From Bacteroidota bacterium (GTDB lineage Bacteria > Bacteroidota > Bacteroidia > Bacteroidales > Prolixibacteraceae), in NCBI GenBank assembly GCA_030695265.1, contig JAUYTA010000884.1, positions 1 through 6,799 on the forward strand: DNA of 6,799 nt, given 5' to 3'. The notes under the pieces were generated by a model, which saw only the letters and a list, made by a program, of their open reading frames with translations, was not told the origin of the DNA and did no database searches. A program made the translations under genes and the position numbers. Shown one piece after another: positions 1 through 6,734 of this stretch (the first letter of the stretch is position 1; each line of letters opens with the position of its first letter).

Positions 1-600
1 GTGTTCATTTATATTAAACCGGGTTCCATATACCTTCACCTTAAATTTTGAACCGCTCACTACAAATGGATGTTCCGGGTCTTTTACCACATCAAAAAAA
101 CATTCGCCTTTCATTTGCACTTCGCGGTTTTCGGCCGAATAATCTGAAGGGTATTGCAATTCAGATCCTGAATTGAGCCATACATAAGTACTGTCGGGCA
201 AAACCACCTGGGTTTTGTTTCCTTCAGGAGCAATTATTTTGGTGTAAGAAACGGCCGTTTGCGTCGTGTTGAACCCATCGCCCAAACCAATTCCGGCAAG
301 AAAAACAATGGCCAGAACAGCGGCTGCTGCGACCCACCGGAAATAGATATTTTGAACCGCTTTTTGTTTAGGTTGATAATTGATCCGTTTCATCAGCTTC
401 TGCCAATTGATGGTCATGTCGGGCTGATAGAACTCAGTTTTATTTTTGGTGAGCGACCATGTATTCACAATCTCTGATAAAATCAGCAAATTTTCCGGAG
501 AACTATCCAGCCAATTCTGAATTTGCTTCCTCTGCTCCTGATCAGCATCGTTTTTTAACTTTGCTGAAATCGCCTCCCATGGTATGTTTTGTTGTTGCAT
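1..600 (-). CDS. FecR-family anti-sigma factor, C-terminus cut by window edge
   Basis: This is an inner-membrane anti-sigma factor of the FecR type, which in Bacteroidota holds an ECF sigma factor and responds to a TonB-dependent outer-membrane transducer. The reading frame is open from an ATG at 600 to the left edge (200 residues) with no stop. Residues 1-75 form the cytoplasmic helical sigma-binding part (note NWLDSSPENL at 29-38). Residues about 88-106 are a single membrane segment rich in Ala, Val, Leu and Ile. The periplasmic FecR domain starts near 120, with the motifs IAPEGNKTQVVLPDS (123-137), VWLNSGSELQYP (140-151), MKGECFFDV (163-171), HPFVV (177-181) and YGTRFN (191-196). Complete relatives have about 310-340 residues, so the end of the FecR domain and the C-terminal domain lie outside the window. 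No ECF sigma gene is directly upstream, where such genes often sit; the upstream neighbour is a TIM-barrel gene separated by a terminator. A SusC-like gene downstream would be expected but is not visible. Confidence 0.93.
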   Translation of the reverse strand, partial: MQQQNIPWEAISAKLKNDADQEQRKQIQNWLDSSPENLLILSEIVNTWSLTKNKTEFYQPDMTINWQKLMKRINYQPKQKAVQNIYFRWVAAAAVLAIVFLAGIGLGDGFNTTQTAVSYTKIIAPEGNKTQVVLPDSTYVWLNSGSELQYPSDYSAENREVQMKGECFFDVVKDPEHPFVVSGSKFKVKVYGTRFNINEH

Positions 601-635
601 AAATATTGTCTTACATGTATATGTCGCAGAAAACG

Positions 636-669
636 AAAAAATCCCTCAACCGAAATTAAGGGATTTTTT
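636..669 (-). terminator. Intrinsic terminator hairpin after the TIM-barrel gene
   Basis: Two perfect 11-base arms (AAAAAATCCCT at 636-646 and AGGGATTTTTT at 659-669) flank a 12-base loop. Read on the minus strand, the stem has a GGGA/TCCC core and ends in a run of six T. It lies about 90 bp past the stop codon of the TIM-barrel gene and only 35 bp before the fecR start. The hairpin is symmetrical enough to work in both directions, but all neighbouring genes are on the minus strand. Because it is so near fecR, it could instead lie in the fecR leader if that promoter is upstream of it. Confidence 0.75.
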
Positions 670-759
670 CATTTACTTTTATCTGTCCAAATATGTATCT
701 ATAAATCAATTATTTACAGATCATTTAATTTTTATCAGAATCGCATTTTTGCCTGAAGT

Positions 760-1671
760 TTATACCAAAATCTTTGTTGTAAGGTTACTGATGCTGATTT
801 CCAACTCCTCAAAAGTATTTCCGTTACCCTGGTTATCGTCTTCAACAAACAGGTATTTCATTCCTGCTGTTTCTTTTGCTGCCAGTATCCTTTTGAAATC
901 AATTACACCTGCACCAACAGAACAAACATCATCTTTAATTACATCAAAAAATGGAGCTTCGTTGGTTTTCATATCTTTAAAGTGCAAAAGCTGGAAACGA
1001 CCAGGATATTTGCCAAACATCTCTACCGGATCCTGTCCGGCTTTGTTTGCCCAGAAAAGATCCAGTTCCATGGTAATCAGATCTGCATCCATTTCAGGCA
1101 TAAATATATCATAATAAGGCACTATGCCATCGATATTGGCGAACTCAAAATTATGGTTGTGGTAACCAAACTGAATTCCCACCCCTTTCATTATTCTTCC
1201 AACTTCGTTCCAGTCGCCAATCATTTTTTTGTACGATTCGATGTTGCGGTCTGGCTCATTCACCCATGGCTGGACGCAATATTTTACGCCAAGCTCGGCA
1301 TGGTCTTCGGCCATTTTCTGAGCATTGTCAATAGTGATTCCAGCCGCTTCAACCTGGGTATGACTGCTCAGAATCTCCATGCCCAAATCATTGGCAATCT
1401 TTTTCAGTTCTTTGGGGGTAAAGCCATAAAACTTGCCATCTGAATAATCAGCGAGTTCCAGGTTTTTATAACCAAGGTCTGATAATTTTTTCAATGAACC
1501 AAGAGCATCTGCTGTCATGGCATCACGAAGGGTGTACAACTGAATGCCGACACCAAAACTTTTCCGGTCGATTGCTGCTGGTTTACAGGCAATAGGGCCA
1601 AGTACTGTCAGGCCAATGGCGCCTGCCGCCGAAATTTTCAAAAACTCTCTTCTGTTACTAAACGTTCCCAT
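760..1671 (-). CDS. Tat-exported sugar phosphate isomerase/epimerase-like TIM-barrel protein
   Basis: A 303-residue protein of the xylose-isomerase-like TIM-barrel family (AP endonuclease 2 fold), with metal-dependent action on a sugar or keto-sugar inferred from the family. The N-terminus carries a twin-arginine signal (NRREFLK, residues 6-12) and a hydrophobic stretch (13-28) followed by Cys29 in PIAC. The Cys could be a lipid anchor, but Pro at -3 is a poor lipobox. The barrel follows, from GVGIQLYTLRD (40-50). Compared with tagatose/psicose 3-epimerases, the metal-binding set appears complete: Glu176 in HNHNFEF, Asp204 in MELDLFW, His230 in LLHFKD and Glu277 in FVEDD. His104 and the His171/His173 pair are probably also in the active site. 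ATG at 1671 puts the Tat motif in the normal place. Similar exported proteins in Bacteroides are tied to 3-keto-glycoside processing together with Gfo/Idh oxidoreductases or DUF1080 proteins; neither is present here, so the exact reaction stays open. It has its own promoter candidate and terminator. Confidence 0.88.
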   Translation of the reverse strand: MGTFSNRREFLKISAAGAIGLTVLGPIACKPAAIDRKSFGVGIQLYTLRDAMTADALGSLKKLSDLGYKNLELADYSDGKFYGFTPKELKKIANDLGMEILSSHTQVEAAGITIDNAQKMAEDHAELGVKYCVQPWVNEPDRNIESYKKMIGDWNEVGRIMKGVGIQFGYHNHNFEFANIDGIVPYYDIFMPEMDADLITMELDLFWANKAGQDPVEMFGKYPGRFQLLHFKDMKTNEAPFFDVIKDDVCSVGAGVIDFKRILAAKETAGMKYLFVEDDNQGNGNTFEELEISISNLTTKILV

Positions 1672-1716
1672 AATCTATATTTTTTTTGTTGGAATTACTT
1701 TATTTTTTCGAGAGGT

Positions 1717-1746
1717 TAAATATAATACAAACCTTTTATTTTCAAA
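1717..1746 (-). promoter_or_regulatory. Candidate Bacteroidota sigma-ABfr promoter for the TIM-barrel gene
   Basis: On the minus strand, TTTG (1746-1743) is followed after 18 bases by TATATTTA (1724-1717). The Bacteroidota primary-sigma consensus is TTTG at -33 and TAnnTTTG at -7 with a spacer of about 19 bases, so the first box is exact and the second differs only at its last base. The start of transcription would fall near 1710, giving a leader of about 35-40 bases before the ATG at 1671. The region is very AT-rich, so a chance match is possible. Confidence 0.42.
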
Positions 1747-1853
1747 TCAATACTCTAAAAACCTCAAAAAATAAAATACCATTCAATATTCCTTTGTTAA
1801 GTTTTTCATAATAGGCGTATTTTCAAATGAAGTATTAAAAGGTAAAAATTAAC

Positions 1854-1918
1854 CACATAGGCACATAGTGCACATAGAAAAAACGAGATAAAAACTATGT
1901 GTTCTATGTGCCTATGTG
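1854..1918. repeat. Long palindrome of CACATAG heptamers, probable terminator
   Basis: The left arm has 15 bases (CACATAGGCACATAG, 1854-1868), two unpaired bases and CACATAG (1871-1877). The right arm is CTATGTG (1895-1901), two unpaired bases and the exact 15-base complement (1904-1918). The 17-base loop (1878-1894) is A-rich. The heptamer CACATAG therefore occurs three times in each arm. Eight T follow the right arm on the plus strand (1919-1926); on the minus strand the hairpin is followed by the T-rich stretch GTTAATTTTTACC (1853-1841). It lies 22 bp past the GH3 stop codon, so it probably ends the GH3 transcript. Its modular build suggests a dispersed intergenic element rather than a one-off terminator. 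The rest of the 269-bp gap (1672-1940) holds only AT-rich DNA and the promoter candidate at 1717-1746. Confidence 0.8.
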
Positions 1919-1940
1919 TTTTTTTTAGGCTATTCTGGGA

Positions 1941-4394
1941 TTATTTCGAAACCAGTTTATTGATTTCGCGTGAAGGAGCTAAGGCTTTGGTTACTTTGCC
2001 GGCATTCAGTTCTTTCGCAATTTTAAAATTCGCTGTTTGTTTGATGGCCAATGACGAGGCGCCAACTTTCAGCGTATAATTACCGGCTTCGGCAATCCAC
2101 GATGAAGTCGTTTCATCAAACGAAGCGAAATCTTTGGTTTCAATCGTGAAACTTACTGTTTGCGATTCGCCCGGTTGCAACAATTTCGTTTTTGCAAAAG
2201 CAGCCAGTGTTTCTTCAGGTTTTTTCAGTTTTTCTGAAGGAGCATTCACATAAACCTGAACAACTTCGCGGCCAGCAACAGCCCCTGTATTTTTAACATC
2301 AACCGAAACGGTGAGCTTGCCAGTGAAATCAGAAGTACCTGATTTCAGGTTTGAATAGTCAAATTTGGTGTACGACAATCCGTAGCCAAACTCATAAGCA
2401 ACCGGAACTTTAAAGGTGTTGTAATAACGGTAACCCACATAAATGTCATCTTCATAGGTCATTTCCCATGGAACCTTTTTCATAAATGAGAATCCGGATA
2501 AGTCCGGGGCATCATCTTTCTTATCCGATTTTTCGGCAACACCAGGGAAATTTTTTGCTGAAGGGGTTTCGGAGTAATTCATTGGAAAAGTCGCAGCCAG
2601 TTTTCCTGAAGGGTTCACTTTTCCGCTCAACACATCAACAACAGAGTTTCCACCTTCCTGACCGGGAAGCCATGCAACTAAAATCGCATCGGGCATGTCG
2701 CGCCAGCTTGCCACTTCAATAACACCAGCTACATTCAACACAACAATAGCTTTTTTACCTTTGGCATGGAAAGCCTCTGTCACATTTTTGATCATCTCTT
2801 TCTCGGTAACAGTCAATTGGAAGTCACCTTCAGTATCGGTGCGATCTGCTCCCTCTCCTGCATTGCGGCCAATCGTGATCAATGCCATATCCGATTTTAC
2901 TGCCATTTTTTTTGCCAGTTCCGGGGAAACCTTCATCTCAGCAACAGGTTCCATTCCGCCCATAAAAGCAACGATAAAATTTTTTGATTTGCCTTGTTTG
3001 GCTCGTGCCTCTTTAATGTAAGCCTGATATGTTCCGGTCAGATCGGCATCAGGAGAAATTCCTGCATTGGTCAAACCGTCAAACAGCGAAATCGTATAAG
3101 CTTCATTTACATCGCCGCTTCCGGTTCCTCCGGCAATAAAATCATAAGATGTATTTCCAAAAGCGGCAATGTTTTTAACGGTTGCCTGAATTGGCAGTGC
3201 ATTGTCTTTGTTTTCAAGCAGAACCATGCCGTCGGTTGCAGCCTGACGGGTTACAGCGGCATGTGCTGTTAAGTCAGGAGTATTTGAAAATTGATAGTTG
3301 TTATAACGAGGAGCCTTCAGCATAATTTTCAGGATTCGGCTAACATTCAGATCCAGCACTTTTTCGTCAAGTTTTCCATCCTTTACGGCAGCAATCAGTT
3401 CCTGTATCTGTTTGGGCTGGCCTGGCTGAATCATGTCATTCCCGGCATTCATTTGGGCAACCACGTCGCTTCCTCCGCCCCAATCGGTCATTACATAACC
3501 CTCAAATTTCCAATCGTCACGAAGTATTTTAGTCAACAGATCGTGACTTTCAGAAGTATAAACTCCGTTAATTTTATTGTAGGATGACATCACTGTCCAG
3601 GGCTGAGATTCTTTCACGGTAATTTCGAAACCTTTCAGGTAAATTTCGCGCAAAGCACGTTCGCTCACAATCGTGTTTACTGTCATCCGGTTGGTTTCGG
3701 AGTTGTTAGCGGCAAAGTGTTTGATGGAAGTTCCAACTCCATTCGATTGAATGCCATTAACCATTGCAGCAGCCATTTTACCCGACACCAGCGGATCTTC
3801 GGAATAGTATTCGAAATTTCGTCCACAAAGCGGGTCGCGCTGAATATTCAGGGCCGGAGCCAGTAAAATATCAGATCCATATTCCTTTACCTCGCTTCCC
3901 ATCGCCTGGCCAACCTTGTAAACCAAATCGGTGTCCCAGCTTGAAGCCAGCACGGTTGCAATCGGGAAGGCGGTACAATAAAAGGTTCTCTCCTCCTCCT
4001 TTCGTTTGGGCTGAATGCGCAATCCTGCCGGCCCATCAGACAAAACCTGGGTTGTAATCCCTAACTCTTGAAATTCTGAAGAAAAACCGGCAGCGCCTGG
4101 TAAATATTTTCTTATTTTTTTAACCATCTCAGAATAAACGGTGTCATTTGAATCAATAGCACCGTTGAATCCCGGAGGCATTTTTGCCTGAATAGAATCC
4201 GGAAGTTCGAAAAACATTCCGGTACCAATTACCAGTTGAGCTTTCTGGTCGAGTGTCATTTTTGACACAATTTCCTGAATCTTTTGATCTTCTGACTGTT
4301 TACCATCAGATTTACATTGAGTCAATGAAACAACTGTAAACAAGGAGAGAACAACAGCATAAAGTGTAGTTGAACGATACCATTTAATTGTCAT
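1941..4394 (-). CDS. Glycoside hydrolase family 3 beta-glucosidase-type enzyme, probable lipoprotein
   Basis: An 817-residue retaining glycosidase that removes terminal sugars from beta-linked oligosaccharides; glucosidase is the most likely activity, and xylosidase or another is possible. I chose the ATG at 4394. The longer frame begins with GTG at 4430 and would put 12 extra residues before the signal. From 4394 the protein starts MTIKWYRSTT, has a hydrophobic core, and then SLTQC with Cys27, a lipobox-like site with an unusual Gln at -1. The N-terminal (beta/alpha)8 domain shows LSDGPAGLR (118-126), GRNFEYYSEDP (191-201), KHFAANNSETNR (225-236) and the nucleophile Asp304 in VMTDWGGG. The second domain begins near DGMVLLEN (388-395) and holds the likely acid/base Glu514 in IGRNAGEGADR. 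GKLAATFP (597-604) and YEFGYGLSYTKF (667-678) lead to a C-terminal fibronectin-III-like domain (about 695-785). No PA14 insert is seen. The length is normal and all key residues are present. It lies 88 bp after the esterase gene and is followed by the palindrome. Confidence 0.95.
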   Translation of the reverse strand: MTIKWYRSTTLYAVVLSLFTVVSLTQCKSDGKQSEDQKIQEIVSKMTLDQKAQLVIGTGMFFELPDSIQAKMPPGFNGAIDSNDTVYSEMVKKIRKYLPGAAGFSSEFQELGITTQVLSDGPAGLRIQPKRKEEERTFYCTAFPIATVLASSWDTDLVYKVGQAMGSEVKEYGSDILLAPALNIQRDPLCGRNFEYYSEDPLVSGKMAAAMVNGIQSNGVGTSIKHFAANNSETNRMTVNTIVSERALREIYLKGFEITVKESQPWTVMSSYNKINGVYTSESHDLLTKILRDDWKFEGYVMTDWGGGSDVVAQMNAGNDMIQPGQPKQIQELIAAVKDGKLDEKVLDLNVSRILKIMLKAPRYNNYQFSNTPDLTAHAAVTRQAATDGMVLLENKDNALPIQATVKNIAAFGNTSYDFIAGGTGSGDVNEAYTISLFDGLTNAGISPDADLTGTYQAYIKEARAKQGKSKNFIVAFMGGMEPVAEMKVSPELAKKMAVKSDMALITIGRNAGEGADRTDTEGDFQLTVTEKEMIKNVTEAFHAKGKKAIVVLNVAGVIEVASWRDMPDAILVAWLPGQEGGNSVVDVLSGKVNPSGKLAATFPMNYSETPSAKNFPGVAEKSDKKDDAPDLSGFSFMKKVPWEMTYEDDIYVGYRYYNTFKVPVAYEFGYGLSYTKFDYSNLKSGTSDFTGKLTVSVDVKNTGAVAGREVVQVYVNAPSEKLKKPEETLAAFAKTKLLQPGESQTVSFTIETKDFASFDETTSSWIAEAGNYTLKVGASSLAIKQTANFKIAKELNAGKVTKALAPSREINKLVSK

Positions 4395-4482
4395 ATAGTA
4401 TAAATTTAAGTTAAAATATAGGCTTTCCACTCCGGAAGTACGCCTTTGTTCGGATTTCCGGTTTTCATAAATTGAAGTAATC

Positions 4483-6015
4483 TCAATTCACTTCGTTTAA
4501 AAAATTAAGCTGATCGGGATAAGGAAGCGGGGCAGCTTTTACCTCGTCGCCCAATTCAATTACTTCGGGTTGGCCATCATTAAAAACCGGCCAAACAGGT
4601 AAGCCTTCGCCATTGGGATCGCCGGTTTTGGCAAAATTTACCCAATAGCTGCTCATGGCATCTTCCAATTTATAGTCAACATCGGTAAACGGGCGGTCCC
4701 ACAATTTCAAGGTGTGTAAGGCGTATGCAAACTCGGCAGAATGGAAAGCTCCGTAGTTCGGTTCTCCCGGTGGAACACGCTTGAAATAATAAAGATAAGC
4801 CTTACCCGTTCCGTGACTGGTTTGCATTCTAGCCCAGGTATAGTTGTGCCATCCGAAACGTAACTGAGTCAGCAATTTCTGCGATTGGCCTGCTTCAGCA
4901 TCGGTATTGGCAGGGAAAATATGAAGGTATTTTTCGGCCTTGTCGCCATATTGACTTTTTACATTCGCTTTAAACTGTTCGGATGACGGAAGTGGACCAA
5001 ACGAAACGCCATCATCGGCATTCCAGCCAGTAATAAGCGAAACATCATTTTGCTTTCCGGCAGCAAATGTTTCGTAAACCGGAGGGATTACCACCCGATC
5101 TACCACAATTCCAAGACGTCCGGGAATTTTCAGCAGCGAATCAGCCGGAATGGCGCGAAGTTCGGCAATTGAAGCTATTTCCATTTTTTCGGTCAGTTGC
5201 TTACCACCATCTTCGGCAGCTTGTAAGGTTTGTCCCAACATCAAATCTTTACCAAACATGCCACCACTCTGTGCAATGGCTTTGTGAAACAACCCTTTTG
5301 CAAGCGGCGAAACGACCAGCATATTTACGCTGAACGATCCGGCTGATTGTCCGGCAATGGTCACATTATTCGGATCACCACCAAAAGCAGCAATGTTTTC
5401 TTTCACCCATTTCAGGGCGGCAATCTGGTCGAGGATACCATAATTGCCCGATGTTTTTAGGTCTGATTCGGCCGATAGTTCGGGATGTGCAAGGAATCCA
5501 AATATCCCGAGGCGATAGTTGATAGTAACAAACACAACCCCTTTGCGCGACATGGCTTCACCGTTGTATAAAGGAACCGTTCCTGAACCACCGGTAAATC
5601 CACCGCCGTGAACCCACACCATTACAGGAAGTTTATCCTGTACAGTTTTAGCAGCAGTCCAAATATTCAGGTAGAGACAATCTTCGCTCAGTGGCGATTC
5701 CGGAGCCATAAACTCTTTCGACCAGCACATAAATGGTTTGGGGGGCGCCTGCATGGCCGAAGCCGGAGCGTCAACGCAGGCGCGAACGCCGTCCCACGGA
5801 GTAACCGGTTGAGGGGCTTTCCAACGCAATTCGCCAACCGGTGGAGCAGCAAACGGTACACCCATAAAGATTTTCACTGCCTGATCATCGGTAGTTTTTC
5901 CGGAAATTATTCCAGATTTAACCTTCACGGAATTCACATCAATAAGTTCGGACTTTTGGACTGAGGTACAGGCAATGCAAAGAGGAACAATAATCAGGAT
6001 AAGGAATTTTTTCAT
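4483..6015 (-). CDS. Type-B carboxylesterase, probable lipoprotein
   Basis: A 510-residue alpha/beta-hydrolase of the carboxylesterase type B family, which cleaves esters of small acyl or aryl groups. The frame can be opened at a TTG (6021), but the ATG at 6015 gives a cleaner start, MKKFLILIIVPLCIAC, with a Lys-Lys n-region, a hydrophobic core and a likely lipid-bearing Cys16. Visible family marks are FMGVPFAAPPVGELRW (50-65), SEDCLYLNIW (110-119), the oxyanion loop HGGGF (136-140) and the nucleophile elbow GQSAGS with Ser224. The acid is probably Asp335 in NADDG, where most relatives have Glu (NxDEG). The base is His425 in GAFHSAEF. The C-terminal YWVNFAKTGDPN (457-468) is also typical. The length is normal. 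It starts 11 bp after the MBL stop and precedes the GH3 gene, so co-expression is likely. Removing acetyl or aromatic esters from glycosides would fit this setting, but the substrate is inferred only from the neighbours. Confidence 0.93.
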   Translation of the reverse strand: MKKFLILIIVPLCIACTSVQKSELIDVNSVKVKSGIISGKTTDDQAVKIFMGVPFAAPPVGELRWKAPQPVTPWDGVRACVDAPASAMQAPPKPFMCWSKEFMAPESPLSEDCLYLNIWTAAKTVQDKLPVMVWVHGGGFTGGSGTVPLYNGEAMSRKGVVFVTINYRLGIFGFLAHPELSAESDLKTSGNYGILDQIAALKWVKENIAAFGGDPNNVTIAGQSAGSFSVNMLVVSPLAKGLFHKAIAQSGGMFGKDLMLGQTLQAAEDGGKQLTEKMEIASIAELRAIPADSLLKIPGRLGIVVDRVVIPPVYETFAAGKQNDVSLITGWNADDGVSFGPLPSSEQFKANVKSQYGDKAEKYLHIFPANTDAEAGQSQKLLTQLRFGWHNYTWARMQTSHGTGKAYLYYFKRVPPGEPNYGAFHSAEFAYALHTLKLWDRPFTDVDYKLEDAMSSYWVNFAKTGDPNGEGLPVWPVFNDGQPEVIELGDEVKAAPLPYPDQLNFLNEVN

Positions 6016-6026
6016 AGTCAAATGTT

Positions 6027-6734
6027 TTAGTTTATATGGTCGGGATCGTAAACAATGCTGGCGCTGCCTTTTGTTGTAATCATCGGATTTTGTGTGCCGA
6101 TTCCAACTTTGGTAGGATAAGGTTTACCTTCAGGAGCAGTACCTTTCGAAAGCTCTTCGGCCAACTGTCGCATTTCGGTCATATAATTTTTGTCGAAAGC
6201 TTTTTTTACATACGGATAATGTCCGCAATAGATTTTGGTGATTCCTTTATCCATCAGTACCTCCATTTTTCGGCACGATTCAGCATAAATACCCATTGAA
6301 ACATGAGGTTGAAGTTGCATCCAAACCAGGCCTGATCCGAAAGCATCGCCAGTATAGCAATTTCCTGTAGCACGATCGAGCAAAACAATGGACCCAGGAG
6401 TGTGTCCGGGTGTGAAAAGAACTTCAAGAGGAGTGCCTCCCAAATCGAATTTCTCCCCATCTTTCACATAATTTATTTTCCCGTTGTACTCAACCTTCAT
6501 CATCCGCATTAAAACGGTATCGCCCGGATGCATATAAATCTGATCGAAATACTTTATGTTTCCGGAATGATCAGGATGAATATGAGTAACCATCACTAAA
6601 AGTGGTTTTTGGGTAATTTGTTTGATTACCTCATCCAGTTTTTCGCATTTGGTTCCGGTATCAATCAACATGGCTTTTTTCGAGCCTTCGATGATGTACA
6701 TGGTAGTGTTGTCTGAAGTTTCAACCACCCACAT
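6027..6734 (-). CDS. Metallo-beta-lactamase-fold hydrolase, N-terminus apparently shortened
   Basis: A 235-residue metal-dependent hydrolase of the MBL superfamily (glyoxalase II/lactonase-like group). All the usual metal ligands are present: HIHPDH (51-56, giving His51, His53, Asp55 and His56), His111 in PGHTPGS, Asp130 in YTGD and His172 in CGHYP. MYIIEGSKKAMLIDTG (12-27) is the typical second and third strand region. The substrate cannot be told from the sequence; a lactone, thioester or other ester is possible, and a classical beta-lactamase role is not supported. The start is uncertain. ATG at 6734 begins in the middle of the first strand (MWVVET), while the 15 codons before it still look like the family N-terminus but contain no start codon and run into TGA at 6782-6780. 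The neighbouring exported enzymes have signal peptides, and this protein as read has none. It may be the remnant of a longer exported protein (see the entry at 6735-6799). Its stop is 11 bp before the esterase ATG. Confidence 0.85.
   Translation of the reverse strand: MWVVETSDNTTMYIIEGSKKAMLIDTGTKCEKLDEVIKQITQKPLLVMVTHIHPDHSGNIKYFDQIYMHPGDTVLMRMMKVEYNGKINYVKDGEKFDLGGTPLEVLFTPGHTPGSIVLLDRATGNCYTGDAFGSGLVWMQLQPHVSMGIYAESCRKMEVLMDKGITKIYCGHYPYVKKAFDKNYMTEMRQLAEELSKGTAPEGKPYPTKVGIGTQNPMITTKGSASIVYDPDHIN

Noticed and set aside
584..1443. Open frames of 176 and 153 residues on the plus strand
   Set aside because: They lie antisense to the TIM-barrel gene, have no recognisable domain, and the minus-strand frame has a complete family match with a metal site.
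1854..1918. CRISPR-like or insertion-sequence interpretation of the CACATAG repeats
   Set aside because: The units are 7 bases in an inverted arrangement without unique spacers, and there is no transposase gene or target-site duplication visible.
2486..4057. Several plus-strand open frames of 73-108 residues
   Set aside because: All are inside the GH3 gene on the opposite strand; their compositions are those of complementary coding DNA and they show no domain or start signal.
4395..4430. GTG start at 4430 for the GH3 gene
   Set aside because: It would place 12 extra residues before a good signal peptide. The ATG at 4394 gives a normal lysine/arginine n-region and hydrophobic core.
4413..4443. 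Promoter for the GH3 gene based on TATATTTT at 4420-4413
   Set aside because: No TTTG box occurs at the required distance upstream, and the match lies in AT-rich DNA, so it is not supported.
6016..6021. TTG start at 6021 for the carboxylesterase
   Set aside because: The ATG two codons later gives a standard Lys-Lys signal peptide, and TTG starts are uncommon in this phylum.
6254..6460. 68-residue minus-strand frame inside the MBL gene
   Set aside because: It overlaps the MBL gene in another frame with no family features, while the MBL frame carries all metal ligands.
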